This document shows positions 1 through 11,291 of a stretch of 64,000 nucleotides of DNA, piece by piece. This DNA is from Macrosoma leucophasiata (taxonomy: Eukaryota > Arthropoda > Insecta > Lepidoptera > Hedylidae). Every line of letters begins with the position of its first letter. Positions within the stretch are counted from its first letter, which is position 1. The translations under genes and the position numbers were made by a program. The stretch covers positions 1,922,001 to 1,986,000 of the forward strand of contig JAWQUS010000017.1 of assembly GCA_036365455.1 (NCBI GenBank), read 5' to 3'. The notes under the pieces are model-generated. The model saw only the letters and a list, made by a program, of their open reading frames with translations. It ran no database searches and was not told the origin of the DNA.

Positions 1-129
1 TTTCTTCCCTTAAGTCTAGAAATTCCGCCTTAAAATGTGCTTAAATTGTCAAGGCACTTTTACAGTGGGTACCAGTTACGTTGTCTTTCAATACGATGCG
101 ATGGTACGTTTGACCAAATCGTCACTAGA

Positions 130-440
130 AATAGAAATAGAAAATATTTTTATTTCGAATAGATCTTTACAGATACTTTCAAAACGTCAATAAATCATAA
201 ACTACCTAGAGCGAATAACCATTACATATAGTAAAAGCAAAATCATATATTAATAGTAAATTAAAAATTAAAATTTAAACTATTTGGTTAAAACATAATA
301 ATCATAAAATTTTTCAATTCCTTCAATGATAATAAATGAAGAAAAAGAAAAACTTATTCGTCAAGATCAATGTTATTCACTTAGCAGAGTTCCAAGTGCA
401 GTCACTACTGAGAAGAACTCCGCTACCCAACAAACTCAGT
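130..440 (-). repeat. Repeat-Q copy 1, LINE 3' tail
   Basis: The reverse complement of 4393-4661 plus 5028-5058, with the sequence continuous where SINE-B interrupts copy 2. It ends in the ATTTTTATTTCGAATAGATC / TCTATT type tail seen on lepidopteran LINEs. Confidence 0.6.
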
Positions 441-837
441 AAGAGCTCTTTTAAATGAGAGCTTAAATCTAGTACAGATTATCGTGAAAAATCAAATAAT
501 GTCAACGTCCATAGCATAGATGCAAATAAACTGCTATCTACTAAATGTGATGTAGCCCCTGCAAACCAGAACAGACCAGTCCCCACCAACAGCACCCGTT
601 CACCAGTATTGACTTAATGGTTTCACCCGATCTGTTGACACCACACCTTATTACTTATGATTGCATCGTTAATTAAGGTTCCATTAAGCAACGACCGCTT
701 CTTCACCAGCATTAAGCCTGGGTTGCACCACGACGTTGTGTTAAAGTTAAAGTTATTGTAACATTCCACATCCTTCTCTAACTTTAACAGATTTCTGTTA
801 ATATTTTATTTTTAAAGAAAAATGGAAAGAAAAATTT

Positions 838-912
838 GACTTCAGGCGAGACTCGAACTCGCGACCTACTGGGAATCTAGTCCAGCCGCTCTTCCAATTG
901 AGCTACTGAAGC
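838..912 (-). tRNA. tRNA-like sequence (tRNA pseudogene or SINE head)
   Basis: 75 nt fold: acceptor GCTTCAG/CTGAAGT, D arm GCTC...GAGC, T arm GCGAG TTCGAGT CTCGC. The anticodon arm is faulty: a five-pair stem leaves a nine-base loop, or a seven-base loop (apparent anticodon AGA) needs an A-C mismatch and an extra base. It is probably not a functional tRNA. A 100 bp stretch is identical to 19026-19125. Confidence 0.5.
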
Positions 913-957
913 CCTGCCCGATTTGTCAAATCTTTCCTCCACGTCTATTGCATTGCT

Positions 958-1010
958 AGCGGCTGGACTAGATTCCCAGTAGGTCGCGAGTTCGAGTCTC
1001 GCCTGAAGTC
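958..1010 (+). repeat. Inverted 3' half of the same tRNA-like sequence
   Basis: Bases 958-1010 are the reverse complement of 838-890, making a 53 bp-arm palindrome with a 67 bp spacer. Flanks also match in inverse (AAATTTTTCTTTCC). Confidence 0.85.
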
Positions 1011-1175
1011 AAATTTTTCTTTCCATTTTTCTTTAAAAATAAAATATATTTCACAAGCATGTGTTAATGCGAAATAATATAAAAACAGATTTCTGTTAAG
1101 TTAGAGAAGGATACGAAATGTGCAACCCAGGCTTAGACCTACCTAGCGTTAGGGCTAAATCAACATTATCACTCC

Positions 1176-1400
1176 AGCCGAAAGACGTCCACTACTGGTG
1201 CCTTCCCTAAACACGCTGAAAACATTAATGTGAGTCATTAGGGGAGGATATTATGGATTATGGCAATAATCGCCACGCTTGGCAGGCGAATTGGCGTTTG
1301 CAGTAAAGGTAGTTTTATCGCGGGACAACGTTGTCCATCCCGTTATTTTTACTACCGATCTATTGGAATGGTTTGATCGCCATTCAAACTCAAACTCAAA
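1176..1400 (+). repeat. Dispersed repeat (CCGAAAGACGTCCAC family)
   Basis: Includes AGTCATTAGGGGAGGATATT and AATCGCCACGCTTGGCAG. Related pieces lie at 5160-5400, 6885-6985, 29205-29262, 35389-35510 and 35790-35930, in both orientations. Confidence 0.5.
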
Positions 1401-2233
1401 AATTTATCTAATCACTTGGAAATAATAGAATTTGCTTGTGTTAGGTCAAATTACAAATAATTAAATTAAAGCGAATAACAAGTGATACGTTGATTAATAT
1501 GCCAACGTACACAAAAATAAAATAAATAATGGTCAAAAAATACTTAATAATAAAAAAATATATATCCAAATCGTTACAGGCGTTTTCAAATTATCGCTGC
1601 ACATACATAAAAAAAAGAAGATCCGAACGAATTGAGAACCTCCTCCTTTTTTTGAAGTCGGTTAAAAATAGGTATCAACAGAATGTCCCATACTCTCTTT
1701 TACAAACGGCAAGATAAGCCTAAATAAAAGAATATGATATATTCTTTGTCATTGTTCGGTTGACTGCACTAGCGGAAGAATTCTCCTCCACTAGAGGCCG
1801 ATTTAACCATCCAAACCATGCCTGGACTCACTTAAATACATACAAAATATGCACGGAATGCATACTCACCGATCGAATACCTTGAACCGGTTCAACCTCA
1901 AATCGCAAGTCAGACGAAGTTGCACGTCTATTACTCTTGCTTTGACAAAAAAAAACTCATTTTGGGGTATAAATACATATTTGGAGCTTTAGAAGATCGA
2001 ATGAACAGCGACAGGTAAAATGCACCACCTCGCATTTGGACCACATCACGTAACTTTGATTTTAGGATCATAACAATACCACTTATGAAAGCAATAACAA
2101 CACTAGATTATCGCTATTGCTTTCTATACATGCATGTACATTACGAAAATATCACATAAAATTACAAACCAAAACCTAGCCAAAGTCGATCAACCCACAG
2201 TTATATTTACTCGGCATTTCTTTACGTCACTTA

Positions 2234-2322
2234 TTATTGTAACATTTCACATCCTTTTCTAACTTTAACAGATTTCTTTAAGTTAGAGAAGGATGTGAAA
2301 TGTTACAATAACTTTAACAAAT
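2234..2322. repeat. Hairpin remnant of the 716-type MITE
   Basis: TTGTAACATTTCACATCCTT and AAGGATGTGAAATGTTACAA form arms about 30 bp long around AACAGATTTCTTTAA. Confidence 0.75.
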
Positions 2323-2624
2323 ATCTTGGTGCAATCCAGGCTTACTATTTACAGAGTAATATCTTGGTGCAATCCAGGCTTACTATTTACAGAGTAATAT
2401 CTTGGTGCAATCCAGGCTTACTATTTACAGAGTAATATCTTGGTGCAATCCAGGCTTACTATTTACAGAGTAATATCTTGGTGCAATCCAGGCTTACTAT
2501 TTACAGAGTAATATCTTGGTGCAATCCAGGCTTACTATTTACAGAGTAATATCTTGGTGCAATCCAGGCTTACTATGTACAGAGTAATATCTTGGTGCAA
2601 TCCAGGCTTACTATTTACAGAGTA
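2323..2624 (+). repeat. Tandem array, 8 copies of 38 bp
   Basis: The unit starts ATCTTGGTGCAATCCAGGCT and ends ACAGAGTAAT. Units begin at 2323, 2361, 2399, 2437, 2475, 2513, 2551 and 2589; the last lacks two bases. Only one substitution (T to G in unit 7) was seen. TTGGTGCAATCCAGGCTTA is the terminal sequence of the adjacent MITE family. Confidence 0.95.
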
Positions 2625-2741
2625 GCTACTGTTACACCTACTATCAATAACACGACGGTGTAAAATACAAGGCATGCGACAACCCTACATAGTCTCAACA
2701 TCATACTATTACTTTCATTACCTAATTGCAAAGACTATCGA

Positions 2742-2950
2742 CACATCGCGGACACTCCGCCAAAATTCCATACAAACGCTTAATTTGGTTTCTATCCATA
2801 AGTGACGTGTATTTACACGCGCACCTGTGTGCGTAGCACGTACAAAATACCAACCGTCGCCCATAAGAGAGGAAGGGGTTGTGTATGTGTGCAAATCGGG
2901 CAGGACGTCGAAGTGTCCATTCTATAAGAAGTATTATTACATATTCTCTG
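2742..2950 (+). mobile_element. MITE-D copy 1, 7 bp TSD CTATCGA
   Basis: Starts CACATCGCGGACACTCCGCC and ends ATATTCTCTG. CTATCGA is at 2735-2741 and 2951-2957. A chance frame on either strand crosses it and is not a gene. Confidence 0.85.
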
Positions 2951-3227
2951 CTATCGATCAAACTTATAAGCATCGCGTGCCAAAACGCATAACGGGGCCG
3001 GCGACCCAAACATTGCACGAGGCACCGATTGAACCGACACCATTAGCTTTGGTACAAGGCGAGGAGATCTGTGTTACCAAGTTTATGGTTATTACGTTGT
3101 GTAGACATGATTATGCAGTTCCTGGGCCTAGTGACCCTGTTTGATTAGCCAGTATTCCGGGTATGGGTAGTTAAGTTCGGTTTTGTTCGAAGTATTAGGT
3201 AGGCATGCAAATTCTGTATCAGAAATA

Positions 3228-3399
3228 CATTTTTTTATGTAATGAGAGGGGCAAACAAGCATGCAGTTCACATTGATGTTAAGTGATGACTGCAGTCTAT
3301 AGATACCCACACAAAAACCAGAGGTCAAAATGCAGATGCGTTACCACTTCTGAGGCCTAAGGTGTTCTGCCTCTGTACTGGGAATTACAGGGCATTATT
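3228..3399 (-). mobile_element. SINE-A copy, 5' truncated
   Basis: T tract and TATGTAATGAGAGGGGCAAA at the left, broken at GAATTACAGGGCA. The head of the SINE is missing. Confidence 0.7.
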
Positions 3400-3721
3400 A
3401 TTTCGTTACTTTATTATTCTGTTAGCTATATAATACGACGGCCTGGTAGACAATGGTCTGGCAGAGATTTTTTATTGGGAGCTACTGAGGGATTTTACTT
3501 CGATAGGGACTTGAAGGGTTTTAGTTTAAGAGGTGTTTGGAGGCTTCATTTTGACTCTACCCTTCATAGTAATAGTGAACTCTGAAATTTATTGTCGCTT
3601 ATTTAAATTTATCCTATGCTATCGCAGCGCCACCCTTATTTTCCGTGCTTTGATGTACACTTTTTCTTACAGAGACGTTACTCCTTCTCTTCATAATCTT
3701 TAAACTCCATACTACCAACAA

Positions 3722-3790
3722 AGAATATTGATATCTTATATCTTATCTTATCTATCTATCTATCTATCTATATATATATATAAATTTATA
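3722..3790 (+). repeat. TATC / TA microsatellite
   Basis: Six or more TATC units then TA units. Smaller microsatellites: CT at 19522-19535 and 40805-40816, GACA at 25655-25670, TTGC at 56189-56208. Confidence 0.9.
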
Positions 3791-3798
3791 TATAAAAA

Positions 3799-4059
3799 TC
3801 AATTGCTGTTCGTTAGTCTTGCTAAAACTCGAGAACGGCTGGACCGATTTGGCTAATTTTGGTGTTGAATGGTTTTTGGAAGTCTAAAGAAGGTTTAAAA
3901 AAGGTAAGAAAATATGAAGAAATTGAAAGGAAATAGTAAAAATTACAATTCATTTTCAAATTCATTCAAAAGTCATTTTCCCATACAAATAGTCCGTATC
4001 TATCAAACCTTTGACACATTATTTCATTCTGAGGCAATACGAAGTTTGTCGGGTCAGCT
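3799..4059 (+). repeat. Repeat-K copy
   Basis: Begins TCAATTGCTGTTCGTTAGTC in a TA-rich microsatellite and ends GGGTCAGCTACT, a degenerate form of the family end. Confidence 0.6.
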
Positions 4060-4392
4060 ACTAATTTATAAAAAACACGGATCACTATAGTGTACTTTAC
4101 CAATTACTAACACCTACTATGAATAATATTGAAATGGTCATCACTTGTAGCAAAGAGTGTCGACGTCACCGTGACCTGAATTAAAACGTTTAGCTCAATG
4201 AACATAGAGCTACCGAGAGCACCGAGCCCAGACATTCTTCTTGACCAGTTAAGTGGTACTGCTAATGTTTAAATATGTATACGTGTATGTGAGTACTGAT
4301 TATAAGGCCACACATTTATAATTACCTTGTATTTTTAATAAATATTGAAGATTAGAGAGGACAACTCATGAGTAAGTAAGTAGGTACCAAAC

Positions 4393-5058
4393 AATGAATT
4401 TGTTGGGTAGCGGAGTTCTTCTCAGTAGTGACTGCACTTGAAACTCTTCTAAGTGAATAACTTTGATCTTGACTAATAAGTTTTTCTTTTTCTTCATTTA
4501 TCATCATTGAAGGAATTGAAAAATTTTGTTTAACTAAGTACCTAGTTTAAATTCTAATTTTTAATATATTAATATATGTTTTTGCTTTTACGATATGTAA
4601 TGGTTATTCACGCTAGGTATTTTATGGTTTCTTGACGTTTTGAAAGTATCTGTAAAGATCTATAATATAATAATAATGGCAACCCATTATACTTCCCACT
4701 GCTGGGCACGAGTCTCTCCCCTTTTTGGGGGGAGGCCTGGAGCTTACTCCACCACGCTGCTCCAATGCGAATTGGTGGGTGGGTTAGTGGCCAACCCGCA
4801 ATCGGATGTTTTCAAACCGCCCATAAGGCCTCCGACAAGGTTAAACGACTGCTATGCATCGATAGCAACCGGGACCAACGGCTTAACGTGCCCTCCGAAG
4901 CACGGAAACGCGCATTTAATTTGCCACTAGCGGTCACCCATCATACTACCCGACCGCGCTTAACCGAGTAGATCGTTTACGATCTACACCAGCCGCTGGG
5001 TCATGCGCGCTTCCTGTTAAGATCTATTCGAAATAAAAATATATTCTATTCTATTCAT
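4393..5058 (+). repeat. Repeat-Q copy 2, LINE 3' tail split by SINE-B
   Basis: Left part 4393-4663 and right part 5019-5058, ending TATTCTATTCTATTC. Homologous in inverted orientation to 130-440. Confidence 0.65.
4664..5018 (-). mobile_element. SINE-B copy 1 nested in a LINE tail, TSD AAGATCTAT
   Basis: On the minus strand it runs from GCGCGCATGACCCAGCGGCT to a TTATTATTATA tail. AAGATCTAT is at 4655-4663 and 5019-5027. The related Repeat-Q copy at 120-440 shows the empty site. Frames of 60-100 codons here are readings of the SINE. Confidence 0.85.
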
Positions 5059-5410
5059 TCTGGTGTAGGGACCTGACGACCCCACCGCCAACTTGCGGAA
5101 GAATTTTCTTCTACTAGAGGAGAATTCTTCCGCAGGTGCAGTCAGTCAACCGAACAATGACCGTCCAACCATTCCAATAGGACGGTAGTAAATATAACAA
5201 CGCGGGGCGGGCAGCAGTGTCCCGCGACAAAACTACCCGTCACTGCGATCGTCAAATTCGCCAAATGCGCAATCTGCTTGCCAAGCGTTACGATTATGGC
5301 ATATTCTCCCTTAATGGCTCACGATAATGTTGTGGGCGTCTTTGGGGAAGACTTTGTCCAGCAGTGGAGGTTATTCAGATGGTGCGATGATGATGACCTA
5401 TGAAATCAAA

Positions 5411-7395
5411 AAAAATCTTGGATAAGGTAAAAATATGTTTGGTGTTTCTTTCAGAAACAACACGATAAGAAAAACCTTGAAGGCTTGGTTGCATACCATA
5501 CCACCCTCTCTTAATATGCCTTGACATTTTTATACGTCAAAATTAAGGTAATATTGAAATAGGTCTGCCATAAGAGAAGGTGGTATTGCCCCTGGCTACT
5601 AGTTACTGCTACACCTGAAACCCAGGGTTCAATAGGTCGAAAACTACGAGATTTCTGGACTTTTCCATAAAAGAATGCCCAGTAACATCCTCTAAGAGTT
5701 TGGTAATAATAGGCCTGATGCCTATCATCACCTATCACCTGTTATTTTCATCATAGTCATGATTGCTACGCCCCTTCCCCGTCCCTTTTCCCCATATGAT
5801 CCTCCCCCCCCCGTGTATTCCCCTCGAATTCCTCTATTGAAGAATGAATGAGTTATTGCGGTTTTGTCATTAGTATGTATCTTCACGCCAGGTCCCTAAC
5901 GGGGTAGGCAGAGTGCAGAGCGCCAGATATCCCGGTCCTGACATACCTCTCGTGCCTCGTCTACCTTCATCATTCTCTTCATACATGCACGCCGATTCCT
6001 AAGACTTTTGACCCCACCATCAGATAAGTAAGATAATTTTATTGTTAAGTTTAGTCATCATTTTAGCCGTAGCAAGCAAAACGTAAGATGCTCCTGAGAG
6101 GCTAGGTATAGGCATAAATAGAGGCGTATACATGCTAAGCAAATATGGATTTTGTGTAGGATAAAAGCAAAAATTCAAAGGCAGACGCCTACGCCCTCGA
6201 ACTCCAACACGGTAATTTATTACCAGTCTGCCTGTCACGATACATTTTTTCTACTTCTTAACAGCATCTCTCAAATTCAATTGTATCCTAATAGAAAAAA
6301 CACCCGAAGTTCAAAAGCTTGGCGCATGACGTAAGCGCATTGCGCGCGCGCCGGCCGGTTTGTAGTTCAAGAGCGCGCCGAGGCCGGCCGGGGGCGCTGT
6401 TTCATAACACAAACACGTTCACACATGGGAAATATGTCAAGAGTCGAGACTATGAAATGACCATAATATTACTGGAAATTCCGATGCATACAAAAAAGTT
6501 CGCATTAATTGTAAAATCTTTGAAGACAGTGATGAATGTAGAAGAAGCACGGGAGGTGGACCTATAAAGAATTTGTGGCGGTCCATGCTTCCTATCTACT
6601 CCGTGAGTAACTTGAGGATCCATCATGCTTCGGGCCTTACAGTACTGTCTTTCTACTAAAAAGCCACCGACTAAACAAAGATTTTAGGAAGGTAATACTG
6701 GTAATTGTTATTGGTCACAAACATTGATTTTGTTGGGGACATATGACTTGCACAAAATGTCTCTCACAATCACTCGTCGTCCCTGATCTAGAGGGGGATC
6801 ATGACTGCTGAAACCTCCTTCCCCTCTCCCAATCCACCTAGGACTGATACTGGCACCGATCAACTTAGGCAGTTATCTAGATTCACTTCAGCCAAAAGAC
6901 GTCCATTGTTGCACCAAAAGCTTTCTCAAAGATACCCAGAATAACGTGGTGCGTCATTAGGGGAGAATACGCCGGGAGAGTGGAAAGGTGTTTCCAAAGA
7001 ATAAAACTATCGTTCGCAACTTTTCGCAAGTTCGAAGAATCAGTCACCATGTCCCTTAAATACTACCGCGCCCACACAGGGGGGGTCAACATGTAGCTGC
7101 GAGTGAACAAGCCATCCCTTACTTTCACACCTGACATTTCGTGGCCTTATTATGATAAAGGCTAGCGAGTTACATACGTTTCAGTTGGGTTTTAACAATG
7201 ATCGCGACATTTACCACGCACAAAGAATTTTTTTTTGTTGGGTATAAAATGTTCATACAAAAGCGATACCTGCTGGGTTATTCGGTTTTTATCAAGAAGT
7301 AAATCGTGTTACAGGTCTTTCTTTCTTTCTTCATAAGAAACATAGACAAAGAAATACAACGCAATATTCGCAATGAAGGACGGCATTTAACTTGA
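5411..7395. other. No gene seen; one GC-rich spot
   Basis: Apart from the repeat at 5876-6003, nothing is recognised. A short GC-rich stretch at 6325-6415 includes CATGACGTAAGCGCATTGCG, a CRE-like word, but there is no gene next to it. Confidence 0.4.
5876..6003 (+). repeat. Dispersed repeat (ATCTTCACGCCAGGTCCC family)
   Basis: A close copy is at 39708-39835 and a diverged inverted one at about 46990-47125. Contains GGTCCTGACATACCTC and TTCTCTTCATACATGCACGC. Confidence 0.65.
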
Positions 7396-7960
7396 ACTAG
7401 CTTTTGCCCGCGACTTCGCCCGCGTGTTGTTTAGTTATTAGGGCATATATTTTAATTGACCCTGTTTTAATTGATTTGTTGTTATAATTGTATTACCCAT
7501 CTGTGTGTATAGCGAAGCACTGCCTCCACTCCCTAAGGCCTCCCTACCCGTAGGCAGGTCTCTCGGAGGAATGTGTGTGCATGCTCTAGGAGCAGCTGCA
7601 ATGTTCATCTCCCTCTTCTCCCCATGACTCCCTGGCAATGCCCAGACCACTTCCAGAAACCAATGGAATCTTCAGCCAGCATTTTTACGATTCGCTGCAC
7701 ACTACACGGTTTTAGGACACTGTCTCATGCTTGAGACCTTGGATGAAGTACATCTTCGAAATATTTTGTAAGCGCCATTAGGTAGGTAGCTTCTGGGTAG
7801 TATTTACTGCCTCTGGTTTCACAAAAGAATAATAACTACGTACGCTTATAATAAATAACAGATAAAGAAAGACTGATACGGTTTTCACACATCGGGCACA
7901 AGGTAATCATATTTTGCAATCAAAGTTTTCGGACCCAAGATTTAATTAATTATACCTACT

Positions 7961-9109
7961 CATAGAGCAACGTGGGCCACCGGTCGCGGCGGACCGGAGG
8001 GGAGTAGCCATAGCGTGTTTTGCCGAAGCAAAATAGTCTGCCATTTTTTGCGGGGGGAACACACACTTTCTTAAATTCACACACAACAAAAATCGTCTAT
8101 TACTACGAAACTCACACCTTGACTTTAACAAAACACATCAACAATTTCACAGACACATGTAATCATTCCGTCTCATAATAGTGTAAAGAATGATGCAACT
8201 ACATCGACAAGTCCTAAAAACCATAGTTGCGACAAGTGTCGATAAATTTTATCGATAAATTACTTAACTCTGGGAAATAAGGTTTAAATGAAATACACTT
8301 TGTATTATTATAAAGATGGGCTTTATTTATTATGTACTTTACCAATTTAACAAATAATCTTGTCGCGTTATGCGCACGTATAGTCCGGTCAATTTAGACC
8401 AAAAAAATAGAGTGAAGTTACATAAAGTCCCAACAAGCTGAATTTTTAGTGAAATTGTTCAAATCATAATTATAAACAATGTCTATAAGTTCCCCATCAT
8501 TCCCGTGTATGGAAAAAAAAAATTCAAGGTCAAAGGTAAAAAATTGAGCAGCAAAACGGTAAGTTTTATCATAAAAGTACCCTAAGCAAAAATTGTAGAT
8601 CATAAAATTATCTATAAAAAATATATCAAGATTTAATCTCAAAAATGTCTCTTTATATAAGACTCTTTTGCAATATTTATCGATAACTATCCACAAACCG
8701 TCAACAACACTATCGATAAGCGGCACCGGCGACAGCGGCTTCTCGGAATCGAACTCGGATCAGTCGCTCGACCGATCCCCGTATCGTATCAGGCATGCCA
8801 AACACTGCGCCCGACTGTGTTGTTTATATCAGTCCGAAACAACACGACCGATATTATGGCATTTTATACCTTAAGCTTGATGTGTTAGATCTCTTTTTAC
8901 AGTAAACAACACAGCAAATCAGCATTTTTTTGGACGTCCGTTCAGTCGCGCAACTAGATTTAGTCTAATAAGCAGTCCAGCTGCAAATAGTTTTATTATA
9001 CGCACAGGATTTTTTAAAGCATTTAATCTTGTACTTTGACAGAGGGGAAAGCCTGCGTATGGCTACTCCCCTCCGGTCCGCCGCGACCGGTGGCCCGCGT
9101 TGCTCTATG
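7961..9109 (-). mobile_element. MITE-G copy 1, hAT-type, 1149 bp with extra interior
   Basis: Termini CATAGAGCAACGTGGGCCAC and its inverted form GCGTTGCTCTATG; TACCTACT flanks both sides (7953-7960 and 9110-9117). Bases 7961-8157 and 9029-9109 match the 280-315 bp family members. Bases about 8158-9028 replace a short central stretch found in the other copies and match nothing else in the window. Starting with CA and having an 8 bp duplication fits the hAT superfamily. Confidence 0.8.
8250..8718. promoter_or_regulatory. Three TATCGATA (DRE-like) motifs inside MITE-G copy 1
   Basis: TATCGATA occurs at 8250-8257, 8678-8685 and 8711-8718. In Drosophila this palindrome is the DRE bound by DREF (itself an hAT-derived protein) in many core promoters. 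Just downstream, 8719-8800 is unusually GC-rich and reads GTGDSGFSESNSDQSLDRSP in one plus frame, which looks like coding or first-exon sequence. Function is inference. Confidence 0.35.
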
Positions 9110-9906
9110 TACCTACTGATGAAACACGTCAGATATCATTCGTTTTGATGAGAAAAAGGATAAAAAATAGACACTGATGAAGTACTAAACAAATCTGTCT
9201 CGGGCATAAAATACCTATTTCGCATTATGCACTTTAACATCGCGTGCGAAGTAATATAACTACAATTTGCGCATAATAAAAAAAAACCCAACATCTGCAA
9301 TTCGCAGAAAAGTCAGAAGTGTAGGTTTATTAGTATCCACGGTTCACCAGTTTATTTTTTTTAATCTCGTTAAATAATTATAGCCAACTAACATTTGCAT
9401 GCGACTTCGTCCGCTTGTACTTAAAAATCCCCTAAGGTACCTCTGAATGGGATGAACACTATACTATGTGTTGCAAACAATATACCTGTGTACAAAATTT
9501 CATCGAAATCTGTACAGCCGCTCTAGCGTGATTGAGCAACAAACAAACAAACATCCATACTTTCACATTTATAGTAGTAGTAAGATGGTTTTAGTTTCCA
9601 AATCAGGGAACGTTCAAACGAGCCTTCGCTGCATTTAGAGTAGAGAACCCTAGAAGCTACACGAGGGTTCGTGGTAACAAACAATAAGTAGGTAATTATA
9701 CTATAACCAGTTGATTTACAAGACATCATCGTCTGTCTAGGACAATGCTATGACTCACACATTTAAATGAATGAATGATGGCATTGGTGACTCACGCTTG
9801 ATTTCTTGATGCCTCCAACATGATGTAGTGGTCAGAAAAAACATATCGTAGACGGAATAGAAAAACCACAAATTGATTCTTCTCTTTTAAGAGTCTGTAC
9901 CTAAAG

Positions 9907-10127
9907 CACACCGTTGACACTCCGCCAAAATTCCATACCAACGCTTAATTTGGTTTCTATTACACAGACATCAATCAGTAACGTGTATGTACACGCGCAC
10001 CTGTGTGCGTACCACGTACAAAATACCAACAGTCGCCCATAAGAGGGGAAGGGGTTGAGTGATGCGGGGAAATCGGGCGGGACGTCGAAGTGTCCATTCT
10101 ATACGCAGTATTATTACATATTCTCTG
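9907..10127 (+). mobile_element. MITE-D copy 2, 7 bp TSD CCTAAAG
   Basis: Starts CACACCGTTGACACTCCGCC and ends ATATTCTCTG. CCTAAAG is at 9900-9906 and 10128-10134. It keeps the ATTACACAGACATCAATCAG segment lacking in copies 1 and 4. Confidence 0.85.
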
Positions 10128-10780
10128 CCTAAAGGGTAAAAAACTTACGAAGACCTTGCTGTCCGTCTGTCTGACACCAGGCTATATCTCATGAATCATG
10201 ATAGCTAGACAGTTGAAATTTCACAGATGATGTAGGCATTTCTGTTGCCGCTATAACCACAAATACTAAAAACAAAAAAAAACACTTGTCTGTCACAATT
10301 AAATTTCTCTGCAAGAACTGTTCCGAAGAATTGAGTTGAAATTTGTTAATAAACTAAAAAACGTTAAAATATACACCTAAGGAATTTGATGATAAAAATC
10401 TACAACTTTAGTCGTATTAGTTGCAGTTTAATTTTGGTAACTGTAGGAAAAATCACGTACCTATTTATTTAACAAAGTGCAAGAGAAAAATAGTAAGAAA
10501 ATATGTTGATGTTTAATTTTCTATAACTAATTTGCCATTAAAAGTTTCTCAGAATACCAGTATAACCGCGCCCTAAAAATGGGTAACGGGATGGGATGGG
10601 GATAAGCGAATGAGTCACTCGCAATAAACACTATCATATCTATATTTATGTTATCGATAAGCAGATGATTCACGTGTACAATAAAGCAACACTATCATAT
10701 CAGTAACACTATGTTATCGACATCGCATGATAAATTGAACAAGCAAGGACAGAATTTTACTACAGGTGCCTGCCTACTAA

Positions 10781-10926
10781 CCCCCTTATTCATAAACGTA
10801 TTTTAGCTAAAGTGTTGCAAATCTCTCCTTTGACCTTTTCTATCCTGCATATTTCACAATGCAACTGACAAAGACAAAGCATTCTATAGCTAAAACGTAG
10901 CTAATATACGTTTATGAATAAGGGGG
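10781..10926. mobile_element. 146 bp MITE, TSD TAA
   Basis: Inverted ends CCCCCTTATTCATAAACGTA, with TAA on both sides (10778-10780 and 10927-10929). A three-base TAA target fits PIF/Harbinger-type elements. Confidence 0.85.
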
Positions 10927-11014
10927 TAAATATTTAATAATAAAAAAAAAAAAACAAACTAGACCTAATACTCGTTGATGACGAAACAAACGGAGATCTC
11001 CATTCAGCACACCT

Positions 11015-11260
11015 TTTTTATGTAAGAAAGGTGACTAACAAGCTTGCAGCGCACATTGATGTTAAGTAATGACTGCAACCTATAGACATCAACACAAAAA
11101 TCAGAGGTCAAAATGCAGATGCGTTACCACCCCTGAGATCTAAGTTGTTGTCTCTGTGGTAGTTATTACGGGGCCATACATTACCACCTGACTGGAACAT
11201 TATAGTGCAGAACACTACCATTTAGCGGAAGATAGATTAGGTAATGCAGTGGAGCTAGAT
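11015..11260 (-). mobile_element. SINE-A copy next to SINE-E copy 1
   Basis: Carries GCGCACATTGATGTTAAGTA through ACCATTTAGCGGAAGATAGA. About 20 bp of T-rich sequence separates it from the SINE-E target duplication. Confidence 0.7.
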
Positions 11261-11291
11261 ATGGAGATATATATTTTTTTATGTAGATACA

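Larger units (their letters stand above)
716..1136. mobile_element. Foldback MITE with inner tRNA-like arms
   Basis: Outer ends AAGCCTGGGTTGCACCA and GTGCAACCCAGGCTTA are inverted repeats, possibly flanked by a TA duplication. Farther in lie inverted CATCCTTCTCTAACTT and AAGTTAGAGAAGGAT, and within these the two inverted tRNA-like pieces annotated separately. Confidence 0.65.

Noticed and set aside
838..912. Functional tRNA gene
   Set aside because: The anticodon arm does not fold properly, and the sequence recurs as part of a longer repeat.
2827..3144. 105-codon frame at 2827 and similar frame at 28403
   Set aside because: Both start inside MITE-D copies and have no conservation outside them.
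8418..8726. 102-codon minus frame inside MITE-G copy 1
   Set aside because: AT-rich, no motif recognised and no transposase resemblance.
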